A stretch of 64,000 nucleotides of DNA from Leptospira bandrabouensis (GTDB taxonomy: Bacteria; Spirochaetota; Leptospiria; Leptospirales; Leptospiraceae). The translations under genes were made by a program, and so were the position numbers. Below, piece after piece: positions 18,412 to 28,930 of the stretch (position 1 is the stretch's first letter; each line of letters opens with the position of its first letter). The DNA lies in contig NZ_RQHT01000015.1 in NCBI RefSeq assembly GCF_004770905.1, forward strand, positions 186,001-250,000, written 5' to 3'. The notes beneath the pieces are model-generated. The model made no database searches and had not been told where the DNA came from. It was given only the letters and a program-made list of their open reading frames with translations.

Positions 18412-18597
18412 ATGTCAGACCTGATCCATGATTCAAAAATTCCTGCAGATAAAAAACACACTCTCATCCTTCTCATACAAACGATGTTAAACGATGTGAA
18501 TAAACAAATCACTCATTTAGGTATCAATAATTATATGAAACTCCAAGATGAAATAGCTAAGATTCTTGTCCCAGTGATTGAAGACAAAATGGAATGA
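18412..18597 (+). CDS. Small hypothetical protein
   Basis: A 61-residue, mostly helical protein starting with ATG (MSDLIHDSKIPADKK) and lacking signal or membrane segments. The sequence alternates hydrophobic and charged residues (LILLIQTMLNDVNKQI, KLQDEIAKILVPVIEDK), consistent with a small helical bundle. It lies 43 bases after the transporter gene on the same strand and ends four bases before the convergent phospholipase D gene. No family was recognised. The clean ATG frame filling the gap makes it more likely real than chance. Confidence 0.5.
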   Translation: MSDLIHDSKIPADKKHTLILLIQTMLNDVNKQITHLGINNYMKLQDEIAKILVPVIEDKME

Positions 18598-18601
18598 CCA
18601 C

Positions 18602-20227
18602 CTAACCACTGGTACAAATCGGCACAATTTTCCCTAAAGTTTCTAGTCGATTTTTTAAAAAGACCATCCATTCGGGAGGACTTGTTTTCCCTTTTACCTG
18701 ACAAAACGAAATCTTTCGGTTTTCTGTCTGAATCCATATCCATAAATTTTTTCCCTTCCAAAAGTCAGTTTTCCCGATTAATGTCGAATTTGAATCTAAA
18801 ACAAAATTCTCTTTGGAATGAGATCCGTCCCAAATTGAAAATGAAAGAATCTTTTCTCCACTAGAAAGACTCACCTTAGTTCCCAAAAAATAATTTTGGA
18901 AATAGAGGTGGAGGTTTTCCCCTTCACTCTCTTCCCAGATGGGATCTTCGCCAATAAAAGTAGATTCAAAACGATTTCCCCATTTTGGTCGTGTCACACC
19001 GACAAGTCCCAAAGATTGTTTATACGCATTTGACAAAGCATTCGAATTCGTATCAAAAATACCTTCGCTATTAAAAAGAATGTTAGTTTGAAATAGAGAA
19101 TTTTGATACTGCCGAAGAGAGTACATACGCAAACTATTTTCATTCTCTCCATCCGCGTCATTAGAACTTCCCAAAGATTTAGAAATTGGTTGTGCTTCCC
19201 ATAAAACCCTTTTCCATTCCCCGAGGAATTCTTCTGCTATGGAAGGATGGTCCATTTTAACAAAGATCTCTTTATTTTTATCTCTTGCTGAAACTGAATA
19301 GTTATAAGAACCAGTATAAACGATCCGGTCGTCAACGATCATTGTTTTGTGGTGTAATAGTCCCCCTAAATAACGATCATTTTTATAAATAAAATCAACA
19401 TTCCCATCTTCATAAATTTGTGAAGGAGGTTCTAAGTTTTGGCTAAGAAAAACACCTTCCGGATTGGAGCTCTTGATAGGTGCATTATAAATTCCTTCCA
19501 CTCGCACTCCCCGTTTACTTGCTTCTATTAACTTTAAACTGAGGACAGGATCATAATGAGAATAGATCAAATATTTAATCGAATGTTTTGCCGATACCAC
19601 GGCATCGATTAACTCTTGTTGGATTTCCAAACCCGCTTCCGGGGAAACCCAGTAAAATAAGGAACCAATCCGAAAAAAACCTCTTGGATTGGTTCCAAGA
19701 AGTGTGGAATGAATGAATTCAACTTCTTCTTTCGAAATATTCTGCGCCCAAAAAACATTATGATCCGTATACAAACCGTGAGTGGTAAAATTTCCAGTTC
19801 CAGTAAATAAACGAGCTCCGTCAAAAATCCAAATCTTTGTATGATGTATCCCTGATCCAGACCATCTTTTGATTTCAAGTCCGAAAGACTGGAGTTCTGA
19901 ATATTCTTCCTCTTTATCACCATACAGTTGAATGTCCAAACCCATCCTTTTTTTTAAATATAGTTCCGAAAGAATTTCATAATCATCGATCGAATACAAA
20001 TAGGCATGGATTGACACTTTAGCTTTCCGAATCTCAGAGATCAGAGCCTCTTTTACAATTCGTTTTTTATCTTCCGCTACATGCCGACCAGGGTAGGAAA
20101 AGTATAAATCTGAAATAGGAGAAGTCGGAAGAAGTAACCAGGAAAGATCTATTTTTTGTTTTGGTTTATGACAAAAAAGAAACAACAATGCGAATAACAA
20201 AAATCGAATCCGTTTGTGTTTCTTCAT
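18602..20227 (-). CDS. Phospholipase D-family predicted lipoprotein
   Basis: A 541-residue protein with two HKD motifs: HHTKIWIFDGARLFTGTGNFT and HHKTMIVDDRIVYTGSYNYS. These form the single active site of the PLD superfamily (phospholipases, cardiolipin synthases, Nuc-type nucleases, some transferases). The N-terminus MKKHKRIRFLLFALLFLFC is a signal with Cys19 as a possible lipidation site, so it probably faces the periplasm or cell surface. The C-terminal ~180 residues are beta-rich and unrecognised. Its ATG overlaps the upstream barrel gene's stop (ATGA, 20224-20227). Whether it cuts phospholipid or nucleic acid cannot be told; the Nuc-like GTGNFT/GSYNYS context allows either. Confidence 0.88.
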   Translation of the reverse strand: MKKHKRIRFLLFALLFLFCHKPKQKIDLSWLLLPTSPISDLYFSYPGRHVAEDKKRIVKEALISEIRKAKVSIHAYLYSIDDYEILSELYLKKRMGLDIQLYGDKEEEYSELQSFGLEIKRWSGSGIHHTKIWIFDGARLFTGTGNFTTHGLYTDHNVFWAQNISKEEVEFIHSTLLGTNPRGFFRIGSLFYWVSPEAGLEIQQELIDAVVSAKHSIKYLIYSHYDPVLSLKLIEASKRGVRVEGIYNAPIKSSNPEGVFLSQNLEPPSQIYEDGNVDFIYKNDRYLGGLLHHKTMIVDDRIVYTGSYNYSVSARDKNKEIFVKMDHPSIAEEFLGEWKRVLWEAQPISKSLGSSNDADGENENSLRMYSLRQYQNSLFQTNILFNSEGIFDTNSNALSNAYKQSLGLVGVTRPKWGNRFESTFIGEDPIWEESEGENLHLYFQNYFLGTKVSLSSGEKILSFSIWDGSHSKENFVLDSNSTLIGKTDFWKGKNLWIWIQTENRKISFCQVKGKTSPPEWMVFLKNRLETLGKIVPICTSG

Positions 20228-21651
20228 AGTTCCAATCTTCCAAACACATACCCAAAATTTGATTTAATGCCAATGGATTCAGGTAAAATAACCTGAGAGA
20301 ATCCGATTCCCAGTTCAAAAGATGAATCTTCCTTTAAAGATAGTTCCAATAACCCTTCCGCAATAGAAAACACTTCAAAATCTCTTTTTTGAAAACTAAT
20401 CCTTCCGTCGGAAGAACCGCCAACCTTGTAAGGTAAAAAATAATTACCTACAAACTTACCAACAAACTTTTGATAGGTGAATTGCAAAACGAGTTCGGTC
20501 AAATATCCAAAACACTTACCATCAATTAAGGCAAAGTTTTTATCATACCCAGTATCCGTAACCGCAGCAGAAGGAAAAATCCTGAATATTTGGGATATGT
20601 AAGGGGTTTGTCCAGGATGGGATCCCAAGGATACATAACCTTCGCGGATGATTTGGTTTTTAGAATTTCTTTCTTCTCTGTCCGATAAAAAGTGAGAACT
20701 TCTGAATAAAAATCCACCAAACTGAAGTTCGGCCCCCCATTGGATGGCTTCTCCTGAAATCGGAATCGATCCTGGGGAATTTGTGATTTTGGAATTGGAT
20801 CTGTCATTACCCTTGGCCCATAAAAAATCAAATTGAACATCCACAAAATAAAGATCCCAGCCGAAACCCACATTTCCATTGATGATTGAATCACCATCTG
20901 CACCAGAACTTTTCGTTTCTCTTGGACTATCTTTTACATGTCGTCCCCAACTTCCTAATTCTATATACTGAATTCCCAATCGTAAATTTAAATCATTTCC
21001 ATACACAAATCCAAAGGAATGCCTCCGATGATGGCTTTGTTTTTCTTCCTTTGATTCTAACTCTTCCCAATGATCGGACTTTTCCTTTGGGGAATGGGCA
21101 AGTAGAGAATGGAACCTATCTTTCTGAAATAACAAAGAACCTGAATATTGGTCCCAGAGAAAAAACTGTAAGGTCAAATTTGATTGAGGTTGGAATTCTA
21201 AAAAAACTCCATCACCGCCATCAAAACTTGTTTGAAAACTCATGGGCCGAAACTTATGTTCCCGACGACCTACTCCGAAGAGAAATTTGGAGGTTTCATA
21301 CCCAATATAATTGTTTTTACCTAAATAGAATGGCCTGAGTCCCGTTTCCTTTCCCGTAGTCAATTGGATGTCTAAATCCCAAACAACTTGTTCTCTTTTG
21401 TTTTTATCCTTAAGGCCGACAAACATTGATTTGCCGGATATCCTGTTTAAATAAGAAACATTTTGAAAATCTAAACCAACTTGGGATGTTTGAAAATCCC
21501 AACCAGGAGTCTGATTTTTTTTGTTACTTACAGTTTCTTTTAAAAATAATTCATAACCTAAAATTCCAACCTCAACTCCTACTCCGAACCTGGGAGAACT
21601 TCCCACTAACAAAGAAATCATGAAAATAAGATGAGCCGACGACCGATTCAA
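20224..21651 (-). CDS. Predicted outer-membrane beta-barrel protein
   Basis: A 475-residue protein with a signal peptide (MNRSSAHLIFMISLLVGSS) and a body of alternating polar and aromatic residues in short strands, for example WDLDIQLTTG, NLTLQFFLWDQYSG, LGIQYIELGSWG, and a final stretch ending FGYVFGRLEL. That is the pattern of outer-membrane barrels. No named family was recognised. It is translationally coupled at both ends by ATGA overlaps: 21648-21651 with the giant lipoprotein gene upstream and 20224-20227 with the phospholipase D gene downstream. A role as the membrane partner of the two lipoproteins is inference. Confidence 0.65.
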   Translation of the reverse strand: MNRSSAHLIFMISLLVGSSPRFGVGVEVGILGYELFLKETVSNKKNQTPGWDFQTSQVGLDFQNVSYLNRISGKSMFVGLKDKNKREQVVWDLDIQLTTGKETGLRPFYLGKNNYIGYETSKFLFGVGRREHKFRPMSFQTSFDGGDGVFLEFQPQSNLTLQFFLWDQYSGSLLFQKDRFHSLLAHSPKEKSDHWEELESKEEKQSHHRRHSFGFVYGNDLNLRLGIQYIELGSWGRHVKDSPRETKSSGADGDSIINGNVGFGWDLYFVDVQFDFLWAKGNDRSNSKITNSPGSIPISGEAIQWGAELQFGGFLFRSSHFLSDREERNSKNQIIREGYVSLGSHPGQTPYISQIFRIFPSAAVTDTGYDKNFALIDGKCFGYLTELVLQFTYQKFVGKFVGNYFLPYKVGGSSDGRISFQKRDFEVFSIAEGLLELSLKEDSSFELGIGFSQVILPESIGIKSNFGYVFGRLEL

Positions 21652-24482
21652 AATTCCTCACGGTAAATTTCAAAATCAGAAGTAGACATACTTTCAGATC
21701 CTGTTTTCAGCCAAAGAAACTCACCGGTAGCCACAGAGATGCGAAAGGGAGAAAAACTTTCTTTATGACCGAAAGAAGAAATTAACTTAGAACTTTGTCC
21801 TATTTTTTTTCTAATTTGGATGGATTCACCTGAAGCTATTCCATTGCCTATGGTTTGTGTGGTTTTAACTGTAAGAAGTAAGTCAGAATCCTTTTGGAAA
21901 ATGGGGAAAAACCAATCCTTACCGTCCGGATCTACAATCCAAGCACAATGCCCCGGATGCAAAACGGTTGTGTTTAATACAAAAGTTTTTCCTCCGATTG
22001 TAGAGGGAATAAGGTTCGGAAACCGAGATTGATACGATACGAGATCATCTGTGCTCGTTTCGTCTTCGACTAGATAAAAACTTAAATCTTCGGAATTTGC
22101 AGAACGATTACATAGATAGATCCACTCGTTTTGTGAATCTTTAGGATTAGGAAAAATGGCTTCGATTTGAACTGGCCCCTTACGTTCTAAAAAACTATTG
22201 GGTTGGATCAAGGAAGGATCGGTAAAATAAGAATAAAGTTGTTCTTCTGGTGAAAATGGGAAAGGACCTTGTGAATTTACAGAATATGTATTTACACCTG
22301 TTGGCTGTAATAAAAGAGGAATTGTGCCATTTCCATTTCCTAATTTAACCTCTGTTGGATTACCAAGGGAACCATTGGTAAAATAATGAAACTCACCCTC
22401 CCCTTTTCTAATTTCCAAACTGCGAAGTTTCGAACTTCCAGGACTTCGAAAGTCAGATAAACAATGGTTCGATGAAATAGTCGATCTGGAAAAAAGAATG
22501 GGACTTGGCTCTGGATGTAAGGAACGTGTCCCACCGATTGTCCATTCCTTGATAGACAGGGGATCCCAAGAAAAGGTAACCGATTCACCTTTCTCCTTGC
22601 TTAGATAACGAAGGGAATGGAAATTCTCAGAAAAAAATCCATCGGGCAGTTGGTAAAAATCCTCACCATTACATGTGGAAGGAAGAGTTGCCAGAGTTTG
22701 GAACTGAATTCCCTTGGGTTTCCAAAATTGATAAGTATTACCATTTTCTCTTTGGAAAGAAACCACTCCTTCCTCAAAACCAGTAAATCCAAAATCTAAA
22801 AAAGGAGATTGGTTTGGGTTATATTCAAGTAAATCTGTATATAAATTATCCACCAAAGTATTGTTTACCGATCCAGGACTGATTTGAAATCCATAAGGTA
22901 AAAAATTCAGTGAGGCTTCTGACCTAACATGAGGAAACTGCGCACCAAGTGCATTGAGTTGAATGGAGAATCGGTTTTGAGATTGAAACCTAAGCAAATG
23001 ATAAAGCGATATATTAGAAATAAAAGATACTTGTTCTTTCTCTTTTCGATTTTCCCAAAGGAAACTGGGAATTTGAAAAACCACTTTGGGGATAGAAAAT
23101 GGTTTTTCTTTTTCTAATAGATTCCATCCAGACCAAAGTTTTCTTGTGATAAGAAAGACAGCACCTTTCTCTAAAATCCACTCATCCGCTGACAAGGGAT
23201 AAACGGTATTTTCGAAAATCCATTGGAGGGAAGATCCATCACAAGTAGCTCCCATATTTTGAAATTCAAAAAAAGCAGGTAATGGAAGTTGGGAGTCATA
23301 ATGATTGCCTGGGTAAAATTCAGTGATTTGGATTTGGTTTGCCAGGCAAGCAGGCGGACTACCTTCTTTGAGTTTTTTCTCCAATCGGTTGGGGAGTCCC
23401 GGATTCCCACAAAAAAGATCTTTAGAATTCCAAAACTTATATTGGTTACGACAAGAGGTGGGATTTGTTTGGTTGGAAAAAAATTCATTTCCCTGGCGGA
23501 AGATAAATTCGGAATCTTGGTATTCTGAATTTCCCCAACGAACAGACGTCTCTGTTCCTAAATCAGCAAGGAATTCTTTGGGAATGGGTATGCTAAAATA
23601 GCCAGTTTCATCAGAGAAAACTGTAGTCGCATGAGGTAAGATTAATTTGGTTCGTTTGGAAAAAAGATCGGAAAAAAAAGTTTTATGAACACCCTCTTTT
23701 TCCAGGTCCAAAGAATCGGAACTAGGACAGATCACAAACTCATTCGGGTTTTCCCATTCTAAAAATCTTTGGAAGGAAGACTCAGAGTGTCGAAAAAGTT
23801 CTGATACTTTCGGTTCTCCTGGAACACACTCTCGGAACCACTTGTCATTTTGTGTTTGGATTTGGTCTGAAATTTCATTTAAATCAGGACAAGGAAAATC
23901 AAAGGAAAGAACGGGTAGTTGGTTTCGAGTTCCATCGATACTTGGTTTAAAAAATACAACCTCACAAACGTCTTTTGTTCTTTGTAAAAATAATGGATGA
24001 GGTAGGGCAAACGTCTGATAGGTGGTAAGACCACTGGACCAAATTTGGGTTTCCCATTCTAAAAGATATCCTTCTTTGTCAGATTCCTTTTTCCATTTTC
24101 CATATTCTGTGAGTACAGCATCTCCCCCTTTTCCTTTCCAATTCCAAGAAGGATATTCGTTTTTATCTCCCGTCAGGAGTGAAAACCCTTGTTTCCACTT
24201 GTTTGCACCCTCTTCATCTGTTTTCCAACAAATCCTGAATTTTGCACCTAACTCTCGTAAATATAATGAAATAGGAAGGGAAAAAAGACAAATTACACCT
24301 GAATCAAACTGAGTATAACTTGTATTTTCAATTAAGTTTCCCTCCTCTTCAGCCATTCCATATTGAAATTCAAATTTTGGTGATTCACTGTATCCATCAC
24401 CATACAGTAAAAAGGGAGATTTTTCTTTATTGTGACAGGAACCGAGAAAAACGAATAAAAAGACAAAACCCAGTTTTTGCAT
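21648..24482 (-). CDS. Giant predicted lipoprotein with lamin-tail-like domains
   Basis: A 944-residue protein with signal MQKLGFVFLFVFLGSC; FLGSC is a good lipobox with Cys16. Two regions resemble lamin-tail domains: a central one (QIQITEFYPGNHYDSQLP through a GAVFLITRKLW strand) and a C-terminal one (VQIEAIFPNPKDSQNEWIYLCN through VLHPGHCAWIVDPDG). In bacteria such domains are found on secreted nucleases and surface proteins. Many cysteines are scattered through the mature part, consistent with disulphides. First gene of a three-gene coupled operon with a barrel and a PLD protein. Its ribosome binding site AGGTGGGAG lies inside a hairpin (24485-24508). Confidence 0.65.
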   Translation of the reverse strand: MQKLGFVFLFVFLGSCHNKEKSPFLLYGDGYSESPKFEFQYGMAEEEGNLIENTSYTQFDSGVICLFSLPISLYLRELGAKFRICWKTDEEGANKWKQGFSLLTGDKNEYPSWNWKGKGGDAVLTEYGKWKKESDKEGYLLEWETQIWSSGLTTYQTFALPHPLFLQRTKDVCEVVFFKPSIDGTRNQLPVLSFDFPCPDLNEISDQIQTQNDKWFRECVPGEPKVSELFRHSESSFQRFLEWENPNEFVICPSSDSLDLEKEGVHKTFFSDLFSKRTKLILPHATTVFSDETGYFSIPIPKEFLADLGTETSVRWGNSEYQDSEFIFRQGNEFFSNQTNPTSCRNQYKFWNSKDLFCGNPGLPNRLEKKLKEGSPPACLANQIQITEFYPGNHYDSQLPLPAFFEFQNMGATCDGSSLQWIFENTVYPLSADEWILEKGAVFLITRKLWSGWNLLEKEKPFSIPKVVFQIPSFLWENRKEKEQVSFISNISLYHLLRFQSQNRFSIQLNALGAQFPHVRSEASLNFLPYGFQISPGSVNNTLVDNLYTDLLEYNPNQSPFLDFGFTGFEEGVVSFQRENGNTYQFWKPKGIQFQTLATLPSTCNGEDFYQLPDGFFSENFHSLRYLSKEKGESVTFSWDPLSIKEWTIGGTRSLHPEPSPILFSRSTISSNHCLSDFRSPGSSKLRSLEIRKGEGEFHYFTNGSLGNPTEVKLGNGNGTIPLLLQPTGVNTYSVNSQGPFPFSPEEQLYSYFTDPSLIQPNSFLERKGPVQIEAIFPNPKDSQNEWIYLCNRSANSEDLSFYLVEDETSTDDLVSYQSRFPNLIPSTIGGKTFVLNTTVLHPGHCAWIVDPDGKDWFFPIFQKDSDLLLTVKTTQTIGNGIASGESIQIRKKIGQSSKLISSFGHKESFSPFRISVATGEFLWLKTGSESMSTSDFEIYREEF

Positions 24483-24484
24483 CT

Positions 24485-24508
24485 CCCACCTCGACGGATT
24501 TAGGTGGG
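24485..24508 (-). promoter_or_regulatory. Hairpin masking the ribosome binding site of the giant lipoprotein gene
   Basis: On the minus strand CCCACCT and AGGTGGG form a perfect seven-base stem around a ten-base loop. The 3' arm is the Shine-Dalgarno-like AGGTGGGAG just before the ATG at 24482. No T-run follows, so it is not a good terminator for uvrC. Sequestering of the ribosome binding site is an inference. Confidence 0.35.
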
Positions 24509-24518
24509 GAAATAAAAT

Positions 24519-26360
24519 TTATGGTTCTATTTTTTTTAAACTTCGTATGCCTGAATGAATTTTTTCCGCAAGGACAGGACCTATGCCTGGAACCTCTTTT
24601 AATTCTTCTATCGTTGCATCGGTTACCTTTTTTTTGGATTGGAAATAGGATAAAATACTTTTTCTTCTGCTAGCACCAATCTCAGGTAAATCATCTAAAA
24701 TCGTTTTTAAGGCTTTTTTCTTTCTTTGAACACGTTGGAAGGTAACTCCAAAACGGTGGGCCTCATCTCGTAAATTACGAAGAAGGCGCATCATAGGAGA
24801 ATGAATATCAAAACTATATGGATGTTTTTCCCCTGGAAAATAAATTTCCTCTCTTTTTTTAGCAAGGCCTACCATAGGTATGTGACCAAGGTCCAAGGCA
24901 TTCGCTGCTTCGGCAGCACGAGACAATTGAGTTAAACCTCCGTCGATGACAATGAGATCGGGAAGAGGTTCCTCTTCATTCACCAAGTGACTAAGCCTTC
25001 TTGCAATGACTTCATGGATCATCCCAGGATCATTGATCCCTTCATATCCACGCATTTTATAATGCCTATAACCTGCCTTATACGGTTTTCCATCCACAAA
25101 CATCACCCCACTTGCCACAGGGGAAGAACCTTGGAAATGAGAAATATCGTAACATTCGATTGTTCTTGGTAAAACTGGCAAATTTAGTTTTTCTTGCAGT
25201 TCTTTCATCGCTACCGTTTGGTCACGAAGTTTCGTTGCAAGAATTCTTTCGGTCAAACTAAGATCGGCATTTTTTTCTGCCAAACGAAGGAGTGATTTTT
25301 TAGGTCCCATTTCTGGAAATTTAAGTTTGATGGAAGTTCCAAATTTTTCAGTGATGGCTTCCAAAAACACATCATAGTTTCCTTTCGCAGAAGGTGGTAA
25401 AAAAACGGTATTGGGGAGTAGAGTGGCGTTTAAATAATAATCACGTAAAAAAGAAGCAAACACTTCATCGTCATCGGAAAAGGAAAGCCCTTTGAGAGGA
25501 AAAGTTTTTTTGCCTTCCAACCTTCCCCCTCGCACTTCAAGGATGATCATTTGACCTTCATCATCCCTTTTACTAATTCCAAGAATATCTTCGTCTCCAC
25601 CATCCATACTAACAACAGTTTGTTTTTCTCGAATTTGGATAATTTTTTCAATGCGAGTTTTTAGAAATCCAGCACGTTCGTATTCCATTTTTTCGGATGC
25701 TTGGACCATCGCTGTTTTTAATCCAGAAACCAATCGTTCCTTTTTTCCCTCTAAAAAACTAAGAATCTCATCAACTAACTCAGAATAGGTTTCCTTGGGA
25801 ACATTTCCTTGGCAGGGACCAAGACAACGTCCCATATGAAAGTTAAGACATGGACGTTGTGGTTTTGCCAGCGGGAGTTTTAATTTTGTTTTGCGAATTG
25901 GAAAGATTCTATGGATCAATTCTAAACTATCCCGAGCAGCTTTTACATCTGTAAATGGACCAAAATACCTGTCCCCATTGTCTTTGACCTTTCTTGTCAA
26001 AAATACCATAGGATAATCTTCACTTGTGGAAACACAAAGGAAGGGATATTTTTTATCATCCTTTAACCTAACGTTAAACTTGGGATTGTATTTTTTAATG
26101 AGGGTAGCTTCAAGGAGTAAGGCTTCCTTTTCTGTACTGGTGGCAATCCAATCCAAATCGAATAGTTCCACATAAAGGGCTCGCGTTTTTCGGTCTTTTT
26201 GGTTGGGATTTAGATAAGACCTGACTCGCGACTGGAGTTTTAATGCCTTTCCTACATAAATCACTTCCCCACTCATATTTTTCCAAAGATAACATCCGGG
26301 AAGACTTCCTAAGTTTTTAATCTTTTCCTGGATCGTTTTTAGAACTAGCGAGTCTTTCAT
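24519..26360 (-). CDS. uvrC: Excinuclease ABC subunit C
   Basis: UvrC makes the two incisions of nucleotide excision repair after UvrA/UvrB loading. It has 613 residues, the normal size. Domains in order: GIY-YIG nuclease ([18 protein letters not shown], residues about 20-100), a Cys-rich linker ([15 protein letters not shown]), a UVR/UvrB-binding motif near residues 205-240, the RNase H-like 5' nuclease ([20 protein letters not shown], with [12 protein letters not shown]), and a C-terminal helix-hairpin-helix ([15 protein letters not shown]). All catalytic regions look intact. It is divergent from the chemoreceptor gene across a 59-base gap. Confidence 0.97.
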   Translation of the reverse strand: MKDSLVLKTIQEKIKNLGSLPGCYLWKNMSGEVIYVGKALKLQSRVRSYLNPNQKDRKTRALYVELFDLDWIATSTEKEALLLEATLIKKYNPKFNVRLKDDKKYPFLCVSTSEDYPMVFLTRKVKDNGDRYFGPFTDVKAARDSLELIHRIFPIRKTKLKLPLAKPQRPCLNFHMGRCLGPCQGNVPKETYSELVDEILSFLEGKKERLVSGLKTAMVQASEKMEYERAGFLKTRIEKIIQIREKQTVVSMDGGDEDILGISKRDDEGQMIILEVRGGRLEGKKTFPLKGLSFSDDDEVFASFLRDYYLNATLLPNTVFLPPSAKGNYDVFLEAITEKFGTSIKLKFPEMGPKKSLLRLAEKNADLSLTERILATKLRDQTVAMKELQEKLNLPVLPRTIECYDISHFQGSSPVASGVMFVDGKPYKAGYRHYKMRGYEGINDPGMIHEVIARRLSHLVNEEEPLPDLIVIDGGLTQLSRAAEAANALDLGHIPMVGLAKKREEIYFPGEKHPYSFDIHSPMMRLLRNLRDEAHRFGVTFQRVQRKKKALKTILDDLPEIGASRRKSILSYFQSKKKVTDATIEELKEVPGIGPVLAEKIHSGIRSLKKIEP

Positions 26361-26419
26361 ATTGGTTTTCAGCGGGAATTTTACGTTTACAATTCTTAGA
26401 CGATTTGTATCCCTAGGGT

Positions 26420-28930
26420 ATGGATATGCGTAAATTGATCAAATTTATAATTTTTGGTCTAGAGGGTTTTAATTACGGAATAGGCTTCCCCACTCTGCTT
26501 GTTTATATTTACTTTTTCACAGAATGGTCGGGAGAAGAATTTCAAACTATTCTAATTTCTGCTTTTATTGCCGTCTTTTTTATTGTCATTTTCGCTATTT
26601 CCTTCTATTGGATTCGATTTGCCTCCATCAGTCGAATCGGAAAACCAGAGTGCACCAAACGCGACCAAATCAAAGCCTATTTCTGGTTAGATCATTTGGC
26701 AAAGGTAGCTATGTTGGATGTAATCATTCGCTACTCGATTGGATTTTTCTTTGTTATTGGATCTTTGTATTTTTACCTTCACTCCAAAAATTTTGTTCTG
26801 ATGAGTGAAATGGCCATTGGACTTTGCCTCACCCTTGCCTTTACCGTTATCTTCCAATCCATTTTCATTGATTATGTAGAAAACAAATTTAATATCAAGG
26901 GAATCCTTCTTTCCATACGCCTTGACCATAACAAAAGAATCAATACAAGAAAACTTTCAAGAAATTTAGGTTTTCAAACAGTTCTTTCTTTTCTTGCGGC
27001 CATCCTTGTTTTGTTTATCATCAACTATCGATTGAATTTTAAACAAGAGCTGGATCTCGTGCATTCCAGTATGGAACAATCGGTTATGGATTCCGAAACT
27101 TTGATGAGAATCACCTTAGTTGATTTTCGAGATAGGCTTACGCTTTCTATCTTTGCGGAAAACAAATTAAAAGACCAAATCATTCGTAATAACCAACAAG
27201 GAATTCGGGCCGTACTCAATGAAATTCAATTAAAAAGCACAAACCATGCGGTGGAAGCACTCTTCTTTTATAAACCCGACGAAGGGATTTTTGTATCCAC
27301 CAATGAATACGACCGCTCCAAATCAGGATCCATATTTTTTATTGAAGACGTTCCTCTTGCCAAACAAGGTCCTGTTCGCCATACAAGCATTCGCTCAAGG
27401 GTATCAGGTGATATCGTTTCGCCTTATACACTACCTGTGTATCAAAATGATCAGTTTTTAGGTTACGTAGGTGGTTTTTTAAATATTGGAAAACTATCCA
27501 GTTTTATATTAGGAAATATCAAAATAGGAACCTCAGGAAAAGTGGGATTCTTTGATGGGGACGGAACCATTGTTTATTACACTAATAAAAAAGAAATTGA
27601 AACTAACGCCAAAGCACGGTTAGTTTTCGATATTCCCTTTCAAAGAGAAGAAGCTCTTGGATTTGCTGACTCCACGGAAGATGGTACTCTAAAAAGAATT
27701 TTTTATGTAAAAAACCCTGAGTTTAATTACATCATCTTCTGTATTTTTGAAAATGCAGAGTTGTATGAAAAAACTTTGACTAGTCTTTTCACAACTCTTG
27801 GAATTTCGATTATCGTTGTTTTACTCATAGGATTCATCACAGTATTTGTCATCGAATCTAAATTAAAACCATTAGAAAGGATTCGAGTGAGAATTGCAGA
27901 AATGGTGAAAGGAAATTTAAAATCTGATTTTTATGACTCAAGTAGAGATGAGATTGGTAGTATGGCAAATGCTATGTTTGATTTTCAAACTAAGTTACGA
28001 CAAATCGTAAACCAAACTCAATCAGTTTCCAATGAACTAACAAACACAAGTTCCGAAATTTATGAATCTATGTTATCCCTTTCCGATGCGGCCCAAAACC
28101 AAGCGGCTAGTAGCGAAGAAATTTCGGCATCTGTGGAAGAAATTACTGCGGGAATTGAAAGTGTGGCCCAAAGAACGGAAACCCAATCCTTTACCTTAGC
28201 ATCCCTAATGAAAAAAATGACGGAGCTAAACAGTGCAGTTTCAGAAATTGACAAAAAATTTCAAATTGCCGATGTTCGTGTAGAAGAAATCACTAACGAT
28301 GCAAAGTTAGGTGAAAAATCACTAGGAGAGATGAAACTCTCTATGGATAAAATATACCAGTCTTCTTCGGAAATGATCAATGTTGTCGAAATCATACATA
28401 ACATTTCAGAACAAATCAACTTACTCGCATTAAACGCAGCTATTGAAGCGGCAAGGGCGGGAGCTAGTGGACGAGGATTTGCTGTGGTTGCGGACGAAAT
28501 CTCCAAACTTGCCGATAAAACTGCCAAGTCCATTTACGATATCGAAGAACTCATCAAACAGAATGAAGGTGAGATCAAACAAGGCCAAGAGAAAATTGAC
28601 CAGTCCATTGTGATATTAAGTGAAACCATCTCTGGTGTAAACTCAATCAACCAAATGACAAAAGAGATTCGTACTGTTGTCAGAAAACAAATTGAAACGA
28701 ATGAAGAAGTGAACGAAGGTGTGACTCAAATTCGTGAACTTTCAGAAATGATCAAAGAAGCCACCGACGAACAAAAAATGGCAATGCTCGAAATTTCTAG
28801 ATCCATGGCAGAAATCAATAACCATGCACAAACCACAGCTATGTCTAGTGAAGGAACTAAATCGAGTTCCCAAACCATGAACCAACTTTCAGAAAACCTC
28901 AGAAGTGAGATCAACTACTTCCATGTCTAA
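26420..28930 (+). CDS. Methyl-accepting chemotaxis protein with multi-helix membrane N-terminus
   Basis: An 836-residue chemoreceptor. Five hydrophobic helices occupy residues about 8-205, an unusual addition ahead of a periplasmic sensor domain of about 250 residues (about 206-455, Cache-like: [33 protein letters not shown]). A last helix ([18 protein letters not shown]) leads to HAMP, a methyl-accepting coiled coil, and the signalling tip [35 protein letters not shown]. It passes ligand state to CheA/CheW; no che genes are adjacent. The ATG at 26420 is chosen; another in-frame ATG lies at 26426. The gene overlaps the next by eight bases. The ligand is unknown. Confidence 0.93.
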   Translation: MDMRKLIKFIIFGLEGFNYGIGFPTLLVYIYFFTEWSGEEFQTILISAFIAVFFIVIFAISFYWIRFASISRIGKPECTKRDQIKAYFWLDHLAKVAMLDVIIRYSIGFFFVIGSLYFYLHSKNFVLMSEMAIGLCLTLAFTVIFQSIFIDYVENKFNIKGILLSIRLDHNKRINTRKLSRNLGFQTVLSFLAAILVLFIINYRLNFKQELDLVHSSMEQSVMDSETLMRITLVDFRDRLTLSIFAENKLKDQIIRNNQQGIRAVLNEIQLKSTNHAVEALFFYKPDEGIFVSTNEYDRSKSGSIFFIEDVPLAKQGPVRHTSIRSRVSGDIVSPYTLPVYQNDQFLGYVGGFLNIGKLSSFILGNIKIGTSGKVGFFDGDGTIVYYTNKKEIETNAKARLVFDIPFQREEALGFADSTEDGTLKRIFYVKNPEFNYIIFCIFENAELYEKTLTSLFTTLGISIIVVLLIGFITVFVIESKLKPLERIRVRIAEMVKGNLKSDFYDSSRDEIGSMANAMFDFQTKLRQIVNQTQSVSNELTNTSSEIYESMLSLSDAAQNQAASSEEISASVEEITAGIESVAQRTETQSFTLASLMKKMTELNSAVSEIDKKFQIADVRVEEITNDAKLGEKSLGEMKLSMDKIYQSSSEMINVVEIIHNISEQINLLALNAAIEAARAGASGRGFAVVADEISKLADKTAKSIYDIEELIKQNEGEIKQGQEKIDQSIVILSETISGVNSINQMTKEIRTVVRKQIETNEEVNEGVTQIRELSEMIKEATDEQKMAMLEISRSMAEINNHAQTTAMSSEGTKSSSQTMNQLSENLRSEINYFHV

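Noticed and set aside
26390..26419. TTTACA and TATCCC pair just before the chemoreceptor gene
   Set aside because: The spacing of 16 is good but the -10 would sit six bases from the ATG, needing a leaderless message; not enough to call.
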